Assembly: GCF_016411865.1 (NCBI RefSeq) | Contig: NZ_JAEKJA010000006.1 | Location: 62,001-126,000, forward strand | Length of the DNA: 64,000 nt | Direction: 5' to 3' | From: Acuticoccus mangrovi | GTDB lineage: Bacteria > Pseudomonadota > Alphaproteobacteria > Rhizobiales > Amorphaceae | In this document: positions 1-9,396 of the stretch, in pieces | Numbering within the stretch: the first letter of the stretch is position 1 | Layout: each line of letters opens with the position of its first letter | Position numbers and translations under genes: made by a program | The notes under the pieces: model-generated | Database searches by the model: none | Told to the model about the DNA's origin: nothing | What the model saw: the letters and a program-made list of their open reading frames with translations, nothing else

Positions 1-644
1 CCGAAGTCGTGGGTGATGAACATGACCGCCATGCCGTGGCGGTGCTGCAGGTTGCGGATGAGGTCGAGGATCTGCGCCTGGGTGGTGACGTCGAGGGCGG
101 TGGTCGGCTCGTCGGCGATGAGGATCGAGGGCTCGAGCGCCAGCGCCATCGCGATCATCGCCCGCTGGCGCTGGCCGCCGGAGAGCTGGAAGGGGTAGGA
201 GTGGACGATCGCGGCGGGGTCGGGAAGGCCGACCTCGGCGGCGAGCGCCACGGCCCGCTCCCGGCGTTCGCGCGGAGAGAGCTTGCCGTGCGCCTCGAAC
301 ACCTCGGCGATCTGCTCGCCGATGCGCATCAGCGGGTTGAGCGCCGTCATCGGCTCCTGGAAGATCATGGCGATGCGGTCGCCTCGGATCGCCTGCTTCG
401 CGCGCTCGGGCAGGGCAAGGAGGTCGCGCCCCTCGAACGTCGCGGTGCCGCGCTCCACCCGCACGAGGTCGGGCAGGAGACCCATGATGGCGTTGGCGGC
501 CATCGACTTGCCGGACCCCGATTCGCCGACGACGCAGAGGATCTCGCCGGCCGCGAGGTCGAACGAGATGCCGTCGACGGCATAGGCGCGGTCGGCGCCC
601 CGCGGCAGGCGGATCGCGAGGTCGCGGATCGCGAGCACGCTCAT
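1..644 (-). CDS. Peptide-type ABC transporter ATP-binding protein (DppD/OppD-like), partial
   Basis: This is the ATPase that powers peptide/nickel-type uptake through the two permeases encoded just upstream. The visible N-terminal 214 residues contain Walker A (GESGSGKS), the Q-loop FQEP, the ABC signature LSGGQRQR, Walker B (ILIADEPTTALD) and the H-loop (FITHD). The nucleotide-binding domain is therefore almost complete. The C-terminal oligopeptide-transporter extension is cut off by the window edge. The ATG shares four bases (ATGA) with the stop of the DppC-like permease, which indicates translational coupling. Family assignment is firm, but the substrate (dipeptide, oligopeptide, nickel or glutathione) cannot be read from this gene. 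Confidence 0.93.
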   Translation of the reverse strand, partial: MSVLAIRDLAIRLPRGADRAYAVDGISFDLAAGEILCVVGESGSGKSMAANAIMGLLPDLVRVERGTATFEGRDLLALPERAKQAIRGDRIAMIFQEPMTALNPLMRIGEQIAEVFEAHGKLSPRERRERAVALAAEVGLPDPAAIVHSYPFQLSGGQRQRAMIAMALALEPSILIADEPTTALDVTTQAQILDLIRNLQHRHGMAVMFITHDF

Positions 645-1525
645 CGGCCCTTCCTCGCGAGGCGCGGGTTGAGCGCGTCGTTGAGCCCTTCGCCGATGAG
701 GTTGAGGGCGAGCACGGTGACGAGGATCGCGACGCCCGGGAAGAAGGAGAGCCACCAGGCGGTGCGGATCACGGTGCGGGAGGCGCCGATCATGTAGCCC
801 CAGCTCATGATGTTGGGATCGCCGAGGCCGAGGAAGGAGAGCGAGCTCTCGAGGAGGATCGCCGTCGCCACCATCAGCGAGGCCATGACGATGATGGGGC
901 TCATCGCGTTGGGCAGGATCTGGCGCACGAGGATGTGGGCGTTGGAGAGGCCGGCGAGGCGCGAGGCCTCCACGAACTCCCGTCGCTTGAGGCTCATCAC
1001 CTCGGCCCGCACCAGGCGGGCGACGGGCGGCCAGGAGACCACCGCGATCGCCGCCACGATGGAGGTGAGGGAGGGCTGGAAGATCGCCACCAGCACGATG
1101 GCGAGGGCGAAGGGGGGGATCGTCTGGAAGAATTCGGTGAAGCGCATCAAGGCGTCGTCGACGATGCCGCCGAAATAGCCGGCGGCGGCGCCGAGCGGCA
1201 CGCCGATCGCCAGCGAGAAGAGGGTGGAGACGAGCCCCACGATGAGCGACACGCGCGCCCCGTGGGCGAGCCCGGAGGCGACGTCGCGGCCGAGCGTGTC
1301 GGTGCCGAGGGGCAGCCCCTCAACCTGGAAGGGGGCGAGGAAGGGGCGCTGCACCATCTTCCACGGGCTCTGCGGGAACATGACCGTGGCGAGGATCGCC
1401 ACCGCGATCACCGCGAGGAGGATGAGGAGCCCGAGGAGGGCGCCCCGGTTGCGGGCGAAGCGGAACCAGAAGTCGAGGACGGGTCCGCGCGCGGCGGAGC
1501 GGGGGGCGTCGGCGGCAAGGCTCAT
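641..1525 (-). CDS. dppC: ABC transporter permease, DppC/OppC-like
   Basis: Inner-membrane permease of a peptide-type ABC importer, 294 residues. A cytoplasmic N-terminus is followed by a first membrane segment around residues 28-48, a short periplasmic stretch with the family motif LGTDTLGRD, and five further membrane segments. The EAA-loop region that contacts the ATPase reads EFVEASRLAGLS, then the usual HILPN-type sequence (RQILPNAMSP). Both ends overlap neighbours by four bases (ATGA with dppB upstream, ATGA with the ATPase downstream), so the three genes form one transcription unit. No periplasmic binding protein gene lies on the visible side. It must be to the left of the window or elsewhere. 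Confidence 0.92.
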   Translation of the reverse strand: MSLAADAPRSAARGPVLDFWFRFARNRGALLGLLILLAVIAVAILATVMFPQSPWKMVQRPFLAPFQVEGLPLGTDTLGRDVASGLAHGARVSLIVGLVSTLFSLAIGVPLGAAAGYFGGIVDDALMRFTEFFQTIPPFALAIVLVAIFQPSLTSIVAAIAVVSWPPVARLVRAEVMSLKRREFVEASRLAGLSNAHILVRQILPNAMSPIIVMASLMVATAILLESSLSFLGLGDPNIMSWGYMIGASRTVIRTAWWLSFFPGVAILVTVLALNLIGEGLNDALNPRLARKGR

Positions 1526-2499
1526 GGCGCGGCTCCGATGCGGGGATCGACGATGGAGTAGATGACGTCGGTGAGGATGTTGAAGGCGATCACCAAGGCG
1601 GCGGAGATCAGAAGGATGCCGAGGAGGAGGTTGTAGTCGCGCTGGGCGAGGGCATCGAACATCAGCCGGCCGATGCCGGGCCAGGCGAACACCGTTTCGG
1701 TGAGCACCGCGCCGCCGACGAGCTGGCCCGCCTGGAGGCCGGCGAGCGTCACCACGGGCAGGAGGGCGTTGCGCAGCACGTGGCGGCGCTGGACGCGGCC
1801 GGGCGACAGGCCCTTCGCCTTCGCGGTCTTCACGAAGTCCATGCCCGACACCTCCAGCATCGAGGCGCGCGTCATGCGCATGTAGATGGCGGTGAAGAAC
1901 AGGCCGAGGGTGAGGGCGGGCAGCACCAGATGGCGGGCGACGTCGAGGGCGTGGGCGAGGCCGGTGGCGTCGGAGCCGATCGTCTCGTAGCCGTAGCCCG
2001 GCAGCCAGCCGAGCTGCACCGAGAAGAGCAGCACCGCCATCAGCGCCAGCCAGTAGAGAGGCGTCGCGTAGAAGAGAAGGGCGAGGGAGGTGACGAGGCT
2101 GTCGGTCCACTTGCCCTGCCGCGCGGCGGCGACGACGCCCGAGACGACGCCAAGGGTCAGCGAGATGACGAAGGCGGTGAGGGTGAGGAGGAGGGTCGCC
2201 GGCAGCCGCTCCAGGATGAGGTCGAGAACCGGCGCCTGCTGACGGTAGGAGTAGCCGAGATTGAGTTGCAGAACGCCCTTCACATAGGTCCACAGCTGGA
2301 CGAGGAAGGGCTGATCGAGGCCGAAGCGCTCGCGCAGCTGGGCGATGAACTTCTCGTCGGCGGCACCCGCCTCGCCCGCCATCACCGCGGCGGGATCGCC
2401 CGGCGCGGCATGGATCAGCAGGAAGTTGGCGATCACGATGAGGAGGAGCACCACGACCGCCTTGGCGAGCCGTGTCGCGATGAGACTGAGGATGCGCAA
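1522..2499 (-). CDS. dppB: ABC transporter permease, DppB/OppB-like
   Basis: Inner-membrane permease partner of the DppC-like protein, 325 residues with about six membrane segments. The first begins at residue 10, followed by the periplasmic region with the usual GDP and FGLDQPFLVQ sequences. The EAA loop reads DFVKTAKAKGLSPGRV. I chose the TTG at 2497-2499 because the encoded protein then starts with the conserved basic helix (RILSLIATRL) and GGGAG sits seven bases upstream. The open frame upstream has no family similarity. It is the first visible gene of the leftward operon, and about 200 bases separate it from the divergent glycosyltransferase. Confidence 0.9.
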   Translation of the reverse strand: MRILSLIATRLAKAVVVLLLIVIANFLLIHAAPGDPAAVMAGEAGAADEKFIAQLRERFGLDQPFLVQLWTYVKGVLQLNLGYSYRQQAPVLDLILERLPATLLLTLTAFVISLTLGVVSGVVAAARQGKWTDSLVTSLALLFYATPLYWLALMAVLLFSVQLGWLPGYGYETIGSDATGLAHALDVARHLVLPALTLGLFFTAIYMRMTRASMLEVSGMDFVKTAKAKGLSPGRVQRRHVLRNALLPVVTLAGLQAGQLVGGAVLTETVFAWPGIGRLMFDALAQRDYNLLLGILLISAALVIAFNILTDVIYSIVDPRIGAAP

Positions 2500-2636
2500 G
2501 GGCTGGCTCCCGGTCTGGTGTCGCCTCGGCCGCTGCAATCCGCATGCCCAGCCGCGCCGAGGGTGGCCCGCGGCTCGGGGTGGCGTCAACGCCCCCGCCC
2601 GCTCCGGCCCTGACAAGCCTCGCGCAAGCCCCGCCA

Positions 2637-2665
2637 TTGTGGCGACTCGTTCGTTCTGATAAACT
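2637..2665 (+). promoter_or_regulatory. Putative sigma-70 promoter for the glycosyltransferase
   Basis: TTGTGG (2637-2642) and TAAACT (2660-2665) are separated by 17 bases in an unusually AT-rich patch. Transcription would start near 2672, about 26 bases before the ATG. Assigned by motif and position only. Confidence 0.35.
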
Positions 2666-2697
2666 TTAGATTGATATTCCCGAAAAGGCAGCCTCCC

Positions 2698-3978
2698 ATG
2701 TCCGAGCCGCCGATCGATCGCCCGCCGTCCATCTCGCGAGAGCCACCGTCCGCCGAGCCGGCCGCGGCGATCGACGTCGTGTCGATCTGCGACTGGCTGC
2801 CGCCGGACTTCGGCGCTGTCGGCCAGTATGCGGTGCTCGCCGCCCGGGAGGAGGCGGCCGCGGGCGCAAACGTGGTGCTCGTGGGGCTGTCGAGCGCAGG
2901 CTCGGCACGCGCGGCGGAGCAGGTGGGGGAGGGCACGCTCACCACCGTGCGCCTTTCGGCCGCCGCCTACGCCAAGCATCGCACGCTCGCCCGGCTGTGG
3001 TGGACGGTGGTGACCAACACCCGCCTCCTCCTCGCCGCCTGGCCCTATCTGCGTCGCGCCGAGCGGGTGCGCTTCACCGGCAGCCCGCCGTTCTTTCTGC
3101 ACTGGATCGCCGCGGCCAATCTCCTGCTGCGGCGGCGCCTTGTCTACCGCATCAGCGACTTTCACCCCGAGTGCGCCATTGCCGAGCGGGGGCGCTGCGG
3201 ACCGCTCCTCTACCTTGCCCTCGCGACGACGCGCTTCTGGCGCCGCCGCGTCGACACCTTCGAGGCGCTGGGTCTCGACCAGGTCCGCCGCCTCATCGCG
3301 GGCGGTATCGACCCGGCCCGCGTCGTGCTGCGCCCCGATCCCTCGCCGGCGACGATCACCGCCGAGACCGCGCCGCTTCCGCGCCCGTCGGCGGCGGACG
3401 GGGCGGTTCTCCTCCTCTACTCCGGCAACTGGGGCGTGGCGCACGACGCGGCCACCTTCCTCTCCGCCTATCGGGCGCATCATGTCCTGGGCTCGGGCCG
3501 CGTCATCCTGTGGTTGAACGCGCTGGGCGCCAAGGCCGGCGAGGTGCGCACCCAGCTCACGGCCGAAGGAATCCCCTTCGTCGACGGCTCCCCCGTCCCG
3601 CTCGACGAGCTTGCGGGCCTCCTCGTCACCCCGGACGCTCACCTCGTGACGTTGCTCGACCCCTTCGTCGGCTACGTCCTACCCTCGAAGATCCACGGTG
3701 CCATCGCCTCCCGCCGCCCCGTGCTCTTCGTCGGCAGTGCCGGATCGGACGTGCACCGGCTCGCCAAGGGGGCCGAGCTTCCCTTCTATCGGCGCGTCGA
3801 CGTCGGCGCCGACCGCCAGCTCGAGGAGGTGTTCGAGGCGCTCGCCGACCATGTCGCCGCGACCCGCCGGGCGGCGCTCACCCTCCATGGCGACAACGTG
3901 GTGTCGTTCCTGGAGGCTGCGGCCTCGCTGCGCGCCCGCCGCGAGCGGCACCCGCCGGCCCGCCCCGCCGCGCGCTGA
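2698..3978 (+). CDS. Glycosyltransferase, GT4/WbuB-like, GT-B fold
   Basis: Probable cytoplasmic glycosyltransferase for a surface polysaccharide or glycolipid, 426 residues. After a proline-rich start, residues 26-60 (DVVSICDWLPPDFGAVGQYA) resemble the acceptor-side loop of GT4 enzymes related to WbuB/WcaI. The C-terminal half has LLLYSGNWGVAHD, the usual start of the donor-binding domain, and a late motif YVLPSKIHGAIASRRPVLF, where PSK and the following loop replace the common E-x7-E pattern. The ATG at 2698 is preferred over an upstream TTG because it has an AAAAGG site. It stands alone, divergent from the dpp operon. Donor and acceptor are unknown. The family call is moderately sure. Confidence 0.7.
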   Translation: MSEPPIDRPPSISREPPSAEPAAAIDVVSICDWLPPDFGAVGQYAVLAAREEAAAGANVVLVGLSSAGSARAAEQVGEGTLTTVRLSAAAYAKHRTLARLWWTVVTNTRLLLAAWPYLRRAERVRFTGSPPFFLHWIAAANLLLRRRLVYRISDFHPECAIAERGRCGPLLYLALATTRFWRRRVDTFEALGLDQVRRLIAGGIDPARVVLRPDPSPATITAETAPLPRPSAADGAVLLLYSGNWGVAHDAATFLSAYRAHHVLGSGRVILWLNALGAKAGEVRTQLTAEGIPFVDGSPVPLDELAGLLVTPDAHLVTLLDPFVGYVLPSKIHGAIASRRPVLFVGSAGSDVHRLAKGAELPFYRRVDVGADRQLEEVFEALADHVAATRRAALTLHGDNVVSFLEAAASLRARRERHPPARPAAR

Positions 3979-4802
3979 GAGCGCTCGGACCGGCGCGTAT
4001 CGAGGAGCAAGGAGCCGGGTCACCGCCCGGAATGCGCGCCGAGCAGCGGGATGGGGCTCGATGAGCGCGAGCCGGCACGAGCGGGAAGCGGCACGCGGAT
4101 GGAAAGACGTCGTGCAGGCAGGCGAGGAGAAGCTCGGCACACCTTAGGTGCGCCGAGGAGGCTTCCTCGCTCCGGCAGCCAACCGGGTCGAGGGTGTGCG
4201 CTCGGCCCGCAACGACCGCTCCGCGCCGAACGCTTGCCGAGGCGCGGCCCGCACGGTTCCGTGGCGTTCTGCCGATATGATCCGGATCAATGCCCTCGAC
4301 CGGAGCGAGGGGGAGCAAGCCGATCTCGAATGCCCAAGGAAGCGAGGCACGAGGCTCGGCGGCAGATGGGACGCGGCTTGGCCGTGCAGGTCACCAAACT
4401 GGGCGACGGTCGCGAGAGGTCCTTCCATCCCAGCGGGATCGACGGGATCGGGCAGAGTTTATCGCACCCTCCGAGGGAGAGCCTCCTGCGCCGAAGGGAA
4501 GGCAGAACGCTGTGGGTGTGCGGTCCCAAGAGGCGTTCTCTTCATGGAGATTGCGACGCTCGTGCCCCGCCGGCGTTGCCGCTGCCGAGGCGAAGGGTTG
4601 CGGGTGCCCTTGGCGGTGGCGGGGATCCGCTCGGAGCGGCGGCGTGCTGTGCGCTCTCAGCGAGAGCGTCGGGTTGGGTCCCGAGCGAGCCGGTCTCACA
4701 CGACGAAACGGCCGGAGAGGGTCCGGCCGTTTGCTTTGCGTCTCAGTCCGCCGGCGCTGTTCGCGAGGCCGGGCCGGTGTCGTTGCGGCGAGCGCTCCCG
4801 CG
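3979..4802. other. Gene-poor 824-base stretch
   Basis: No convincing gene is visible on either strand between the glycosyltransferase stop and the DUF3035 lipoprotein stop. The open frames here are arginine-rich, typical of GC-rich noise. They lack domains and ribosome sites and run through the hairpin at 4706-4732. I could not match it to tRNA, RNase P RNA, SRP RNA or tmRNA motifs. A weak hairpin (CCGGG/CCCGG near 4015-4030) could end the glycosyltransferase transcript. An uncharacterised small RNA ending at the 4706-4732 hairpin, or decayed sequence, are both possible. Confidence 0.5.
4706..4732. terminator. Bidirectional intrinsic terminator
   Basis: Perfect 11-bp stem AAACGGCCGGA / TCCGGCCGTTT with a five-base loop. 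Reading rightward it ends in TTT-GC-TTT, and reading leftward in TTT-CGTCGT. It lies about 70 bases past the stop of the leftward lipoprotein gene and so probably ends the ileS-lspA-lipoprotein transcript. Confidence 0.65.
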
Positions 4803-5513
4803 CTATTGCTGGATGGCGCGCGCCGGGGTGCGGTCCTTCACCGAGTAGAGCCGCTTCTTGGCCCACTCCGAATTCTCGATGTCGCCCTTGTCCGGCAGCG
4901 CCGCGGTGTCGGCGGGGGTGCGATAGTCGTCGGGCGGCTGGATGAGATACTTGCGCGGTGCCGCCTTGCCCTCGTCGGTGAGGAGAGCGTTCTGCTTGCG
5001 CATGCTGGGGATGCCCTGCTTCAGCTCCTCGCGGCTCATCACGAAGCTCTGGCTGCGCCAGTCGTGCAGCACCTTGTCGTCGCCGCGGGCGAAGCCACCG
5101 CCGGCGCGCCGGCCTTCGATCACGTCGTCCGGCGACAGCCGGCCGTCGACACCGGTGGTGCGGCCATTCTGCTCGAACGCGGCCTCTTTGCCCTTTTCGT
5201 TGAGCTCGGCCTGGTGCTGACGGCGGCGATCGTCGTCGTCGACCGGGAAATTCACCGCCTGCTCGGCCGCCGAGGCTTGCTCCGGCGGCGGCAGATCGCT
5301 GGTGCCGGGCATCGCCAGCGGGGCGCGCGGCTTGTAGTTGATCGGGCTCTTCGGCTTCGCGACGATGCCGCTCATCGACAGGATGGCGCCGAACGCGGTC
5401 GAGTCACCCTCCTGCTCGGAGGCGTCGGCATCCTCCTCGAAATAGTTGTAGGCGGTGTTGCAGCCGCCGAGGGCGATCGTGACAACGGCCAGCAGGCAGG
5501 CGAGACGGATCAT
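4803..5513 (-). CDS. DUF3035 (BamF-type) lipoprotein
   Basis: Predicted outer-membrane lipoprotein of 236 residues. A hydrophobic signal of 17 residues ends in the lipobox ALGGC with Cys18. Downstream the sequence SPINYKPRAPLAMPG followed by LPPP matches the short proline motif that defines DUF3035. This family includes BamF, an accessory lipoprotein of the beta-barrel assembly machine in alphaproteobacteria. The ATG at 5513 starts exactly at the signal peptide; longer frames upstream are unlikely. It follows lspA, the signal peptidase that would process it, with a 133-base gap. This gene order is common in alphaproteobacteria. The rest of the protein is hydrophilic and low in recognisable motifs. 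The BamF role is inferred. Confidence 0.65.
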   Translation of the reverse strand: MIRLACLLAVVTIALGGCNTAYNYFEEDADASEQEGDSTAFGAILSMSGIVAKPKSPINYKPRAPLAMPGTSDLPPPEQASAAEQAVNFPVDDDDRRRQHQAELNEKGKEAAFEQNGRTTGVDGRLSPDDVIEGRRAGGGFARGDDKVLHDWRSQSFVMSREELKQGIPSMRKQNALLTDEGKAAPRKYLIQPPDDYRTPADTAALPDKGDIENSEWAKKRLYSVKDRTPARAIQQ

Positions 5514-5646
5514 CAAAACTCTCCACTTGTCGGCAACGACCAGATTCCGCCAGCGCGCAGCCTTCGCGCCAACCGGCCTCCCAGTCAACCGCCCGCTGCC
5601 GTCCAGCGCGGACTGATGCACAAATGGCACAATTGGCGGACCGAGG

Positions 5647-6135
5647 TTAATCTTTTGTTTGGCCCGATCGTCCCCCCACCACGCTGTCGAGCAGCAGCAG
5701 GGCGACGCCGATCACGATGGCTGCATCGGCGATGTTGAACACGTACCAGTTGAAGCCCGCATAGTGAAGATGCACGTAGTCGACGACCGCGCCATAGGCG
5801 ACGCGATCGACGAGATTGCCCATGGCACCGCCGAGGATCGTGCCGATGGCAACGGCGAGGAGGAGGCGCCGGGCCCGCATCAGCCAGACGCCGAGGCCGA
5901 CGGACACCGCGAGCGTCGCCACCACCAGGAGCCAGCGGCCGAGGCCCTCCTGCTGCAACAGGCCGTAGCTGATGCCGCGGTTCCAGATGAGCGTGATGTT
6001 GAGGAACGGCAGCACCCGCACGGGACCGGCCGAAAAGTCGATCCCGTGCAGCACCCACAGCTTGGCGAGCTGATCGGCGATGAAGAGCACGACCGCCAGC
6101 CAGAGGCCGACGGTGCGCGGGGGCGTGCGGCTCAC
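5647..6135 (-). CDS. lspA: Lipoprotein signal peptidase (signal peptidase II)
   Basis: Integral inner-membrane aspartyl protease that removes signal peptides from diacylated prolipoproteins, 162 residues with four membrane helices. The conserved sequences DQLAKLWV (residues 21-28), WNRGISYG (51-58), GNLVDR (106-111), GAVVDY with catalytic Asp119, and FNIADA with catalytic Asp137 are all present. The start is a GTG that overlaps the ileS stop by four bases (GTGA), so lspA is coupled to ileS, an arrangement also seen in enterobacteria. The next gene downstream is a lipoprotein. Confidence 0.95.
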   Translation of the reverse strand: MSRTPPRTVGLWLAVVLFIADQLAKLWVLHGIDFSAGPVRVLPFLNITLIWNRGISYGLLQQEGLGRWLLVVATLAVSVGLGVWLMRARRLLLAVAIGTILGGAMGNLVDRVAYGAVVDYVHLHYAGFNWYVFNIADAAIVIGVALLLLDSVVGGRSGQTKD

Positions 6136-9104
6136 GCGGCCGCAGCGCCGTCGATCTCGGCCATCGCCGCCGCATCACGGGCGGAAAGGTCCGGATAGCG
6201 CGGGTCCGAGCCGACGTCGGAGGTATAGCGCCAGGAGCGGGCGCAGCGCGTGCCCTCGGCGTGGTGGACGGCGGCGGAGACGCCCGGCACCTCCGGCAGC
6301 GCGAAGGCGGCCGGGTCCGGCTCGCCCGCCACCAGCGTGACGGCGCTGGTGATCACCACGTCGGCGAAGTCCACCCCCTCCACCACCGCGAGGAGGGCGG
6401 GGTCGGCGATGGTGACGACCGGATGGGCCTCCAGCGAGCCGCGGATCCGTTTCTCGCGCCGCTCCACCTCCAGCGCGCCGGTGACGACGCGGCGGACACG
6501 ACGCACCTTCTCCCACTTCTCAGCGAGCGCGTCGTCGCGCCAGGCGGGATCGATCGTCGCGAAGAGCGCGAAGTTGATCGACCGCTCGTGGCCGCGCGCC
6601 GCCCAGCTCTCCTCCATGGTGAAGGGCAGGAGCGGGGCGAGCCAGGTCACCAGCGCGTCGAACAGGGTACGCACCGTGAAGAGGGCGGCATGGCGTCGCG
6701 GGCTCGACGGGGCGTCGCAGTAGAGCGCGTCCTTGCGGATGTCGAAGTAGAAGGCCGACAATTCGACGTTGGCGAAGTTCATCAGCGTGTGCGCCACGTG
6801 ACCGTAGTCGTAGCGGCGGTAAGCCTCGCGCACCTCGCCGTCGAGCACGGCGAGGCGATGCAGCATCAGCCGCTCGAGCTCGGGCATCGTCGCGAACCCG
6901 GGCGTCTCGCCGCTGTCGTGGGCGAGGGTGCCGAGCATCCAGCGGATCGAGTTGCGCAGCTTGCGGTAAGCGTCGGCGACGCCCTTCAGGATCTCCTTCC
7001 CGATGCGCTGATCGTCGGTGTAGTCCTGCGAGGCGACCCACAGGCGCAGGATGTCGGCGCCGTACTGGTCGATGATGTTCTGCGGGGCGATGGTGTTGCC
7101 GAGCGACTTGCTCATCTTGCGCCCGTCCTCGGCCATGGTGAAGCCATGGGTGATGACGGCGTCGTAGGGCGCCCGGCCGCGGGTGCCGCAGGATTCGAGC
7201 AGCGAGGAGTGGAACCACCCGCGGTGCTGGTCGGAGCCTTCGAGGTAGACGTCGGCCGGCCATTTGAGGTCCGGCCGCTGCTCCAGGCAGAAGGCGTGGG
7301 TGGAGCCGGAATCGAACCACACGTCGAGGATGTCGTCGACCTTCTCCCACACGGCCGGATCGTAGGCCTCGCCCAGGAAGCGGGCGGCGGCGCCCTCCTC
7401 GAACCAGGCGTCGGCCCCCTCCGCCTCGAAGGCGGCGCCGATGCGGGCGTTGACGGCCTCGTCCTTCAGGATCTCGCCGGTGTTCTTGTTCACGAACACG
7501 GTGATCGGGACGCCCCAGGCGCGCTGGCGCGACACCACCCAGTCGGGCCGGTGCTCGATCATGCCGCGCAGCCGGTTCTGTCCGCTCGCCGGCACGAACT
7601 GCGTCCGGTCGATCGCGTTGAGGGCGCGCGAGCGCAGCGTCGAGCCGTCGCCGAGGTCCTTGTCCATGGCGATGAACCACTGCGGCGTGTTGCGGAAGAT
7701 CACTGGCTTCTTGGAGCGCCAGGAGTGCGGGTACTGGTGCTTCAGCCGGCCGCGCCCGATGAGCGCCCCGGCCTCGGTCAGCGCGTCGATGACGGCCTTG
7801 TTGGCCTCGCCCTTCTTGCCCTCGTCGGTGATGACGGAAAGGCCTTCGAAGCCCGGCGCGTCCTTGGTGTACTTGCCGTCGGCGCCGACGGTGTAGGGGA
7901 TCGTGGGATCGATGCCGGCGGCCTCGAGGTCGCGCTTGTTCTCCATCCACACCTCGAAGTCCTCCACGCCGTGGCCGGGCGCGGTGTGGACGAAGCCGGT
8001 GCCCGCGTCGTCGGTGACGTGGTCGCCGGGCAGCAGCGGGACGGTGAACTCGTAGCCCCGTCCCGCGAGCGGGTGATGGGCGGTCACGCCCGCGAGCACG
8101 CTGGTCGGCACGTCGTCGCGCCGCTCGTAGGCCTCGACGCGGGCCTCCTTGAACACCTCTTCGGCGAGGCTGTCGGCGAGGAGGAAGCGGTCGCCCGGCT
8201 TCGCCCAGTTCTCCGCCGGTGCCGCCGTCACCTCGTAGACGCCGTAGGAGATGCCGGGGCCATAGGAGATGGCGCGGTTGCCCGGCAGCGTCCACGGCGT
8301 GGTGGTCCAGATCACCACGCGCGCCTCGAGAAGGTCGGTGAGGACCTTCTCGTCCTCCTCCGTGCCGGGCTCGGACGGGCCGTCGCGCAGCGCGTTGATC
8401 GCCTTGGTGTCGATGTTGGCGATCTTGAAGGCGACGAGCACGGTGTCCGACTGGTAGTCGTGATACTCCACCTCGGCCTCGGCGAGGGCGGTGCGCTCCA
8501 CCACCGACCACATCACCGGCTTGGAGCCGCGATAGAGCTGGTCCGACGTCGCGAACTTCATCAGCTCGCGGGCGATGCCGGCCTCGGCGGGGTAGCTCAT
8601 CGTGAGGTAGGGGTCGTCGAAGTCGCCCACCACGCCGAGGCGCTGGAACTCGGCCTTCTGCACGGCGAGCCACTTCTGCGCGAACTCGCGGCACTCGCGG
8701 CGGAACTCGTTGACCGGGATCGCGTCCTTGCTGCGGCCCTCGGCACGGAAATTCTCCTCCACCTTCCACTCGATGGGCAGCCCATGGCAGTCCCAGCCCG
8801 GCACGTAGTTCGCGTCGTAGCCGAGCATCTGGTGGGAGCGCACGACGAAGTCCTTCAGGATCTTGTTGAGCGCGGTGCCGATGTGGATGTGGCCGTTCGC
8901 ATAGGGCGGGCCGTCGTGGAGGATGAATTTTTCGCGACCGGCGCTCTCTTTGCGCAGCGCGTGATAGAGATCGAGGTCGGTCCACGACCGGATCCAACCC
9001 GGCTCCTGCTTCGGCAGTCCCGCACGCATCGGAAAGTCCGTCTTGGGCAGGAAGAGGGTGTCGGAATAGTCGCGGGTGGCCTCACTTGCGGGGGCGTCGC
9101 TCAT
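6132..9104 (-). CDS. ileS: Isoleucyl-tRNA synthetase
   Basis: Class I aminoacyl-tRNA synthetase that charges tRNA-Ile, with editing of valine; 990 residues, slightly longer than the E. coli enzyme. The HIGH-type signature is [15 protein letters not shown] (residues 67-81, HIGT variant). The editing-domain sequence TTPWTLPGN is present near residue 280, and the second signature [10 protein letters not shown] near residue 660. The C-terminal zinc ribbon is degenerate. The position where CxxCWRY is expected reads [10 protein letters not shown], and the distal cysteine pair is missing, so zinc binding there is unlikely. Upstream lie 292 bases without a gene. Downstream lspA overlaps by four bases. 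Confidence 0.97.
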   Translation of the reverse strand: MSDAPASEATRDYSDTLFLPKTDFPMRAGLPKQEPGWIRSWTDLDLYHALRKESAGREKFILHDGPPYANGHIHIGTALNKILKDFVVRSHQMLGYDANYVPGWDCHGLPIEWKVEENFRAEGRSKDAIPVNEFRRECREFAQKWLAVQKAEFQRLGVVGDFDDPYLTMSYPAEAGIARELMKFATSDQLYRGSKPVMWSVVERTALAEAEVEYHDYQSDTVLVAFKIANIDTKAINALRDGPSEPGTEEDEKVLTDLLEARVVIWTTTPWTLPGNRAISYGPGISYGVYEVTAAPAENWAKPGDRFLLADSLAEEVFKEARVEAYERRDDVPTSVLAGVTAHHPLAGRGYEFTVPLLPGDHVTDDAGTGFVHTAPGHGVEDFEVWMENKRDLEAAGIDPTIPYTVGADGKYTKDAPGFEGLSVITDEGKKGEANKAVIDALTEAGALIGRGRLKHQYPHSWRSKKPVIFRNTPQWFIAMDKDLGDGSTLRSRALNAIDRTQFVPASGQNRLRGMIEHRPDWVVSRQRAWGVPITVFVNKNTGEILKDEAVNARIGAAFEAEGADAWFEEGAAARFLGEAYDPAVWEKVDDILDVWFDSGSTHAFCLEQRPDLKWPADVYLEGSDQHRGWFHSSLLESCGTRGRAPYDAVITHGFTMAEDGRKMSKSLGNTIAPQNIIDQYGADILRLWVASQDYTDDQRIGKEILKGVADAYRKLRNSIRWMLGTLAHDSGETPGFATMPELERLMLHRLAVLDGEVREAYRRYDYGHVAHTLMNFANVELSAFYFDIRKDALYCDAPSSPRRHAALFTVRTLFDALVTWLAPLLPFTMEESWAARGHERSINFALFATIDPAWRDDALAEKWEKVRRVRRVVTGALEVERREKRIRGSLEAHPVVTIADPALLAVVEGVDFADVVITSAVTLVAGEPDPAAFALPEVPGVSAAVHHAEGTRCARSWRYTSDVGSDPRYPDLSARDAAAMAEIDGAAAA

Positions 9105-9374
9105 TGCTCATTCTTTCGGCATGTCCGGCGCCTTGCTCGTCGGGGCGGCGCCATGTCAACGGAAGGCGGGCCGGCGGCGCGGCGATTACGCCAGAGGGCA
9201 CGCAACTTGCAGAAGCCGACAGCGCCACTAGGCGCCGAACGAACCCCGTCCCGCCGACGGCTTCGGACCGGCGGACGGGCAGGAAATTCGCCCGAACACC
9301 GGGCCGGTGAGCCCGTATGAGGTCATGCGTCTCATCATGCCGCTTCGATTAGCAGAGCCGGATTGGATCGGGAA

Positions 9375-9390
9375 GGGGGCCGAGGCCCCC
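9375..9390 (-). terminator. Hairpin behind the peroxiredoxin gene
   Basis: Seven-bp perfect stem GGGGGCC/GGCCCCC with a two-base loop, starting seven bases after the peroxiredoxin stop on the minus strand. The following sequence is not U-rich, so termination may be weak or factor-assisted. Confidence 0.4.
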
Positions 9391-9396
9391 AGCCTA

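Noticed and set aside
4051-4945. Overlapping open frames in the 4.0-4.9 kb stretch as genes
   Set aside because: They run through the strong hairpin at 4706-4732 and into the antisense of the lipoprotein gene, with arginine-rich composition and no ribosome sites.
6261-9320. A 1019-codon open frame on the plus strand over ileS
   Set aside because: It is antisense to ileS with poor composition, no domain and no ribosome site. In GC-rich DNA, long antisense frames are common.
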